Source: G965215225 sp965215225 (GTDB lineage Bacteria; Pseudomonadota; Gammaproteobacteria; CBDBNL01; JAAOII01). From it: DNA of 64,000 nucleotides. The notes under the pieces were generated by a model. It was not told where the DNA came from and made no database searches. It saw only the letters and a program-made list of their open reading frames with translations. The DNA lies in NCBI GenBank assembly GCA_965215225.1, contig OZ244039.1:1488001-1552000 (forward strand), given 5' to 3'. The position numbers and the translations under genes were made by a program. This document shows positions 63,201 through 64,000 of this stretch, piece by piece; the first letter of the stretch is position 1; the number at the start of each line of letters is the position of its first letter.

Positions 63201-63543
63201 AAAAGGTATAATTAGATTGATCATCAAGCCTCGTAAAATTATAGTTGTCTCTACTAAATGCGGCAATGGGAACAACCTGCCATATTAGCTCATTGTCATT
63301 AGTTGCTGTGATGTTCAAAGAAACCAAATCGCCAAAATCCGATTGATTGCCTATTTGAAAACCACCGCTTATGGGAGCAAAAGTGAGTTCCACCTCAAAA
63401 GCTCTGGGGGAACTAGGAGGGTCAGCATCCGAACTGCTTCCGTCCCCGCCAGCACAGGCAGCAAGAACCAAGAAGCTGACTCCAACTAAGAAGGAAAGAA
63501 GTCCCCGCCTCAAGCTAGCTAAAATAAAGCGGCACAAGCACAT
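60268..63543 (-). CDS. Large surface lipoprotein with seven calcium-type repeats and GLUG-like beta repeats (paralog 4)
   Basis: 1091 residues. A short signal with lipobox LAAC (Cys30) lacks the 40-residue leader of its paralogs. A region of beta character (about 45-145) not found in the others precedes seven near-identical units DxVDNCPLVVNPQQNN plus GGDACDEDDDNDG (about 158-560). The remainder follows the family plan: six SSSVVVGNLSG repeats plus a seventh (about 750-955) and the C-terminal domain ending QTRLDNLLP. It is the largest and most diverged copy. No ribosome site is obvious before ATG 63543; a TATAAT lies at 63640-63635 on its strand. Surface location is likely; ligand unknown. 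Confidence 0.85.
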   Translation of the reverse strand: MCLCRFILASLRRGLLSFLVGVSFLVLAACAGGDGSSSDADPPSSPRAFEVELTFAPISGGFQIGNQSDFGDLVSLNITATNDNELIWQVVPIAAFSRDNYNFTRLDDQSNYTFLIRGTFDDGRKEEVRIIFIWDENDEDHNNRGIRPGLNTDGDGRADSADADDDNDGALDDVDNCPLVVNPQQNNTDEAEDGGDACDEDDDNDGLDDTDVIEQQRNSAGKSCSRLADCDEDGALDDVDNCPLVVNPQQNNTDGAEDGGDACDEDDDNDGLDDNNTIEQQRNSAGKSCSRLADCDGDGALDDEDNCPLIVNPQQNNTDGAKDGGDACDEDDDNDGLDDTDVIEQQKNLAGKSCSLLADCDNDGALDDVDNCPLVVNPQQNNTDGAEDGGDACDEDDDNDGLDDTDVIEQQNNLAGKSCSLLADCDNDGALDDVDNCPLIINPQQNNTDEAEDGGDACDEDDDNDEILDDMDNCPLVVNPQQNNTDEAKDGGDACDEDDDNDGVLDGVDNCPLVVNPQQNNTDEAKDGGDACDEDDDNDGLADTDVIEQQRNSAGKSCSLLADCDGDGVQDGDEAVGCVLKPDCDSDGVGDDADSCSAGEMGWVSNSMTDNDGDGCRDAGEDIDDDGDRLIELGTGAELNGVRYVLDGTGRQLSADGELNTSGCGDGAGSCNGYELITNISLAAYSDGEGWQPLGSDTDDGCRGVPFSGVFEGNGRTISDLSINRPNQDCVGLFGHVAERTEIRNLTLQVEQMIGGHRTGSLVGSGVSARVLSSSVVVGNLSGDNDVGGLVGYGFGATIISSSVVVGNLSGSERVGGLVGLGIGARVLSSSVVVGNLSGGNRVGGLVGDASSARILSSSVVAAEVRGSNNLGGLIGDGSFAQIFSSSAVVDELSGNSRVGGMVGRGDTFFGFTEIFSSSTVVGKLRGSSRVGGLVGTFSSNSQIAYSYVVSGSNTPMLVGSGSGTGVDSYWDSDTSGTTSGNHGEAKTSIELRMPTDYEGIYATWDNGTRTVGATGVDNITIYCDKDNSLDIEADERDPNNLIWDFGSSNDYPAIRCTPLAPDEWRSWWFLNRTNQPQLNQTRLDNLLPSP

Positions 63544-64000
63544 AAGATAAAAGCGACGCGCAACCAGAGAAACGAAAGCAAGTGAATACCATAGAAGAAA
63601 CCCGCTAAAAGACAGAAAGATTTAACCTATCCATATTATATCATTTGGATATCACTTCTTAGTCCTATTATTCTATCTCTTTATCGTCTAGCTCATAAAG
63701 CAAGACTTGAGCTCAAAAGCCCGAATGACTGAAGCTTGATTCTGAGTCTGGTCTTTCATCTCATTAGCCTCAATGGTCTAATAGAAACCAGCTATTCGTT
63801 TGGTAGAGAAGATGCGCGAAGCAGACTTGTCTAAACAAGTCTAGTTGGGATTTACCACCCCCGTTCAAAAATCACCAGCTACGCCATTGGGTTGTGGCTG
63901 AGGGGACAAATCAAAGCAAGTAGTCAGTTGTCAGTTTATTAAGGAAGGAAGCTGAGGAGCTAAATCAAAGCAAGTTGTTAGCTGTCAGTTTATTAAGGAG
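63544..64000 (-). repeat. Leader of paralog 4 and decayed lipoprotein tails at the right edge
   Basis: 63544-63650 is the leader of the gene at 63543, with a GATATAAT box (TATAAT at 63640-63635) like those of its paralogs. 63811-63890 resembles the 3' end of the family (GAAGCAGACTTGTCTAAAC and ACCAGCTACGCCATT), degraded by stops. 63897-64000 holds a 54-bp repeat (GCTGAGG... AATCAAAGCAAGT) whose last unit ends TTTATTAAGGAG, like the downstream flank of paralog 4. No gene is seen. Confidence 0.6.

Noticed and set aside
61640..63211. A 523-codon Ser-rich open frame antisense to lipoprotein paralog 4, and similar His/Pro-rich frames antisense to the other paralogs
   Set aside because: They mirror the Asp/Asn-rich repeats of the real genes (GAT/GAC reversed gives Ser, His and Ile codons). 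The sense strand has signal peptide, lipobox and conserved domains.
1..64000. tRNA or rRNA genes
   Set aside because: The gaps between genes were scanned by eye for T-loop strings and cloverleaf potential; nothing convincing was seen. A covariance-model search would be decisive.

Overview
The window looks like chromosomal DNA of a gammaproteobacterium with moderately low GC. The clues are the order nusA-infB-rbfA-truB, the hemC-hemD-hemX-hemY block, hscB next to hscA, a short RNase E-type gene, a class I DAHP synthase and a folC-accD pair. I do not recognise the genus. The genome tolerates many short and medium tandem repeats, both between genes and inside housekeeping genes, which suggests a poorly sampled or host-associated lineage (inference).

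Layout. 1-4685: minus-strand genes for a rhomboid protease (cut by the window start), RmuC, a DUF1622 membrane protein, Lgt and an aldo/keto reductase, with an Asn/Ser/Gly-type repeat block at 589-1268. 4686-13551: three tandem paralogous surface lipoproteins with acidic calcium-binding-type repeats followed by GLUG-like beta repeats. An IS5-type insertion sequence sits between the first of these genes and its promoter region. 13552-19216: truB, rbfA, infB, nusA, rimP (minus). 19291-25902: aroG, then coaX-birA (minus), then rluD-pgeF-folD-cysS (plus). 26057-28198: an AT-rich two-gene cassette, an EcoRI-family adenine methylase plus a DUF262-HNH nuclease, which is a candidate restriction-modification or defence module. 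28630-32130: rne-like, trx, rho (plus). 32127-43839: hemY, hemX, hemD, hemC, uvrB, a FadE-like gene, folC and accD (minus). Two unrecognised genes lie between folC and a duplicated folC tail. 43912-45744: a second DNA methylase plus an unknown partner. 45979-48500: a decapeptide-repeat protein, a small lipoprotein and a large minisatellite. 48466-51670: an SDR oxidoreductase, hscA, hscB (minus). 51690-56106: an AddA/RecB-like helicase-nuclease and apbC (plus). 56107-57640: a second large minisatellite holding the remnant of a binding-protein gene. 57614-60228: a KpsS-like capsule gene, a 400-bp pyrimidine tract and an amino-acid binding protein. 60268-63543: a fourth, larger lipoprotein paralog. 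The right edge carries decayed tails of the same family.

The most unusual theme is that the 3' ends of several minus-strand genes (SDR, KpsS-like, folC, accD, aldo/keto reductase, lipoproteins) are repeated immediately downstream. The copies range from an 11-bp motif to arrays of about 1 kb. The strongest candidates for new biology are the DUF262-HNH/EcoRI-methylase pair, the methylase pair at 43912-45744, the folC-tail island, and the lipoprotein family, whose first member appears to have had its promoter replaced by an IS. All family names come from motif reading only; no database search was run.
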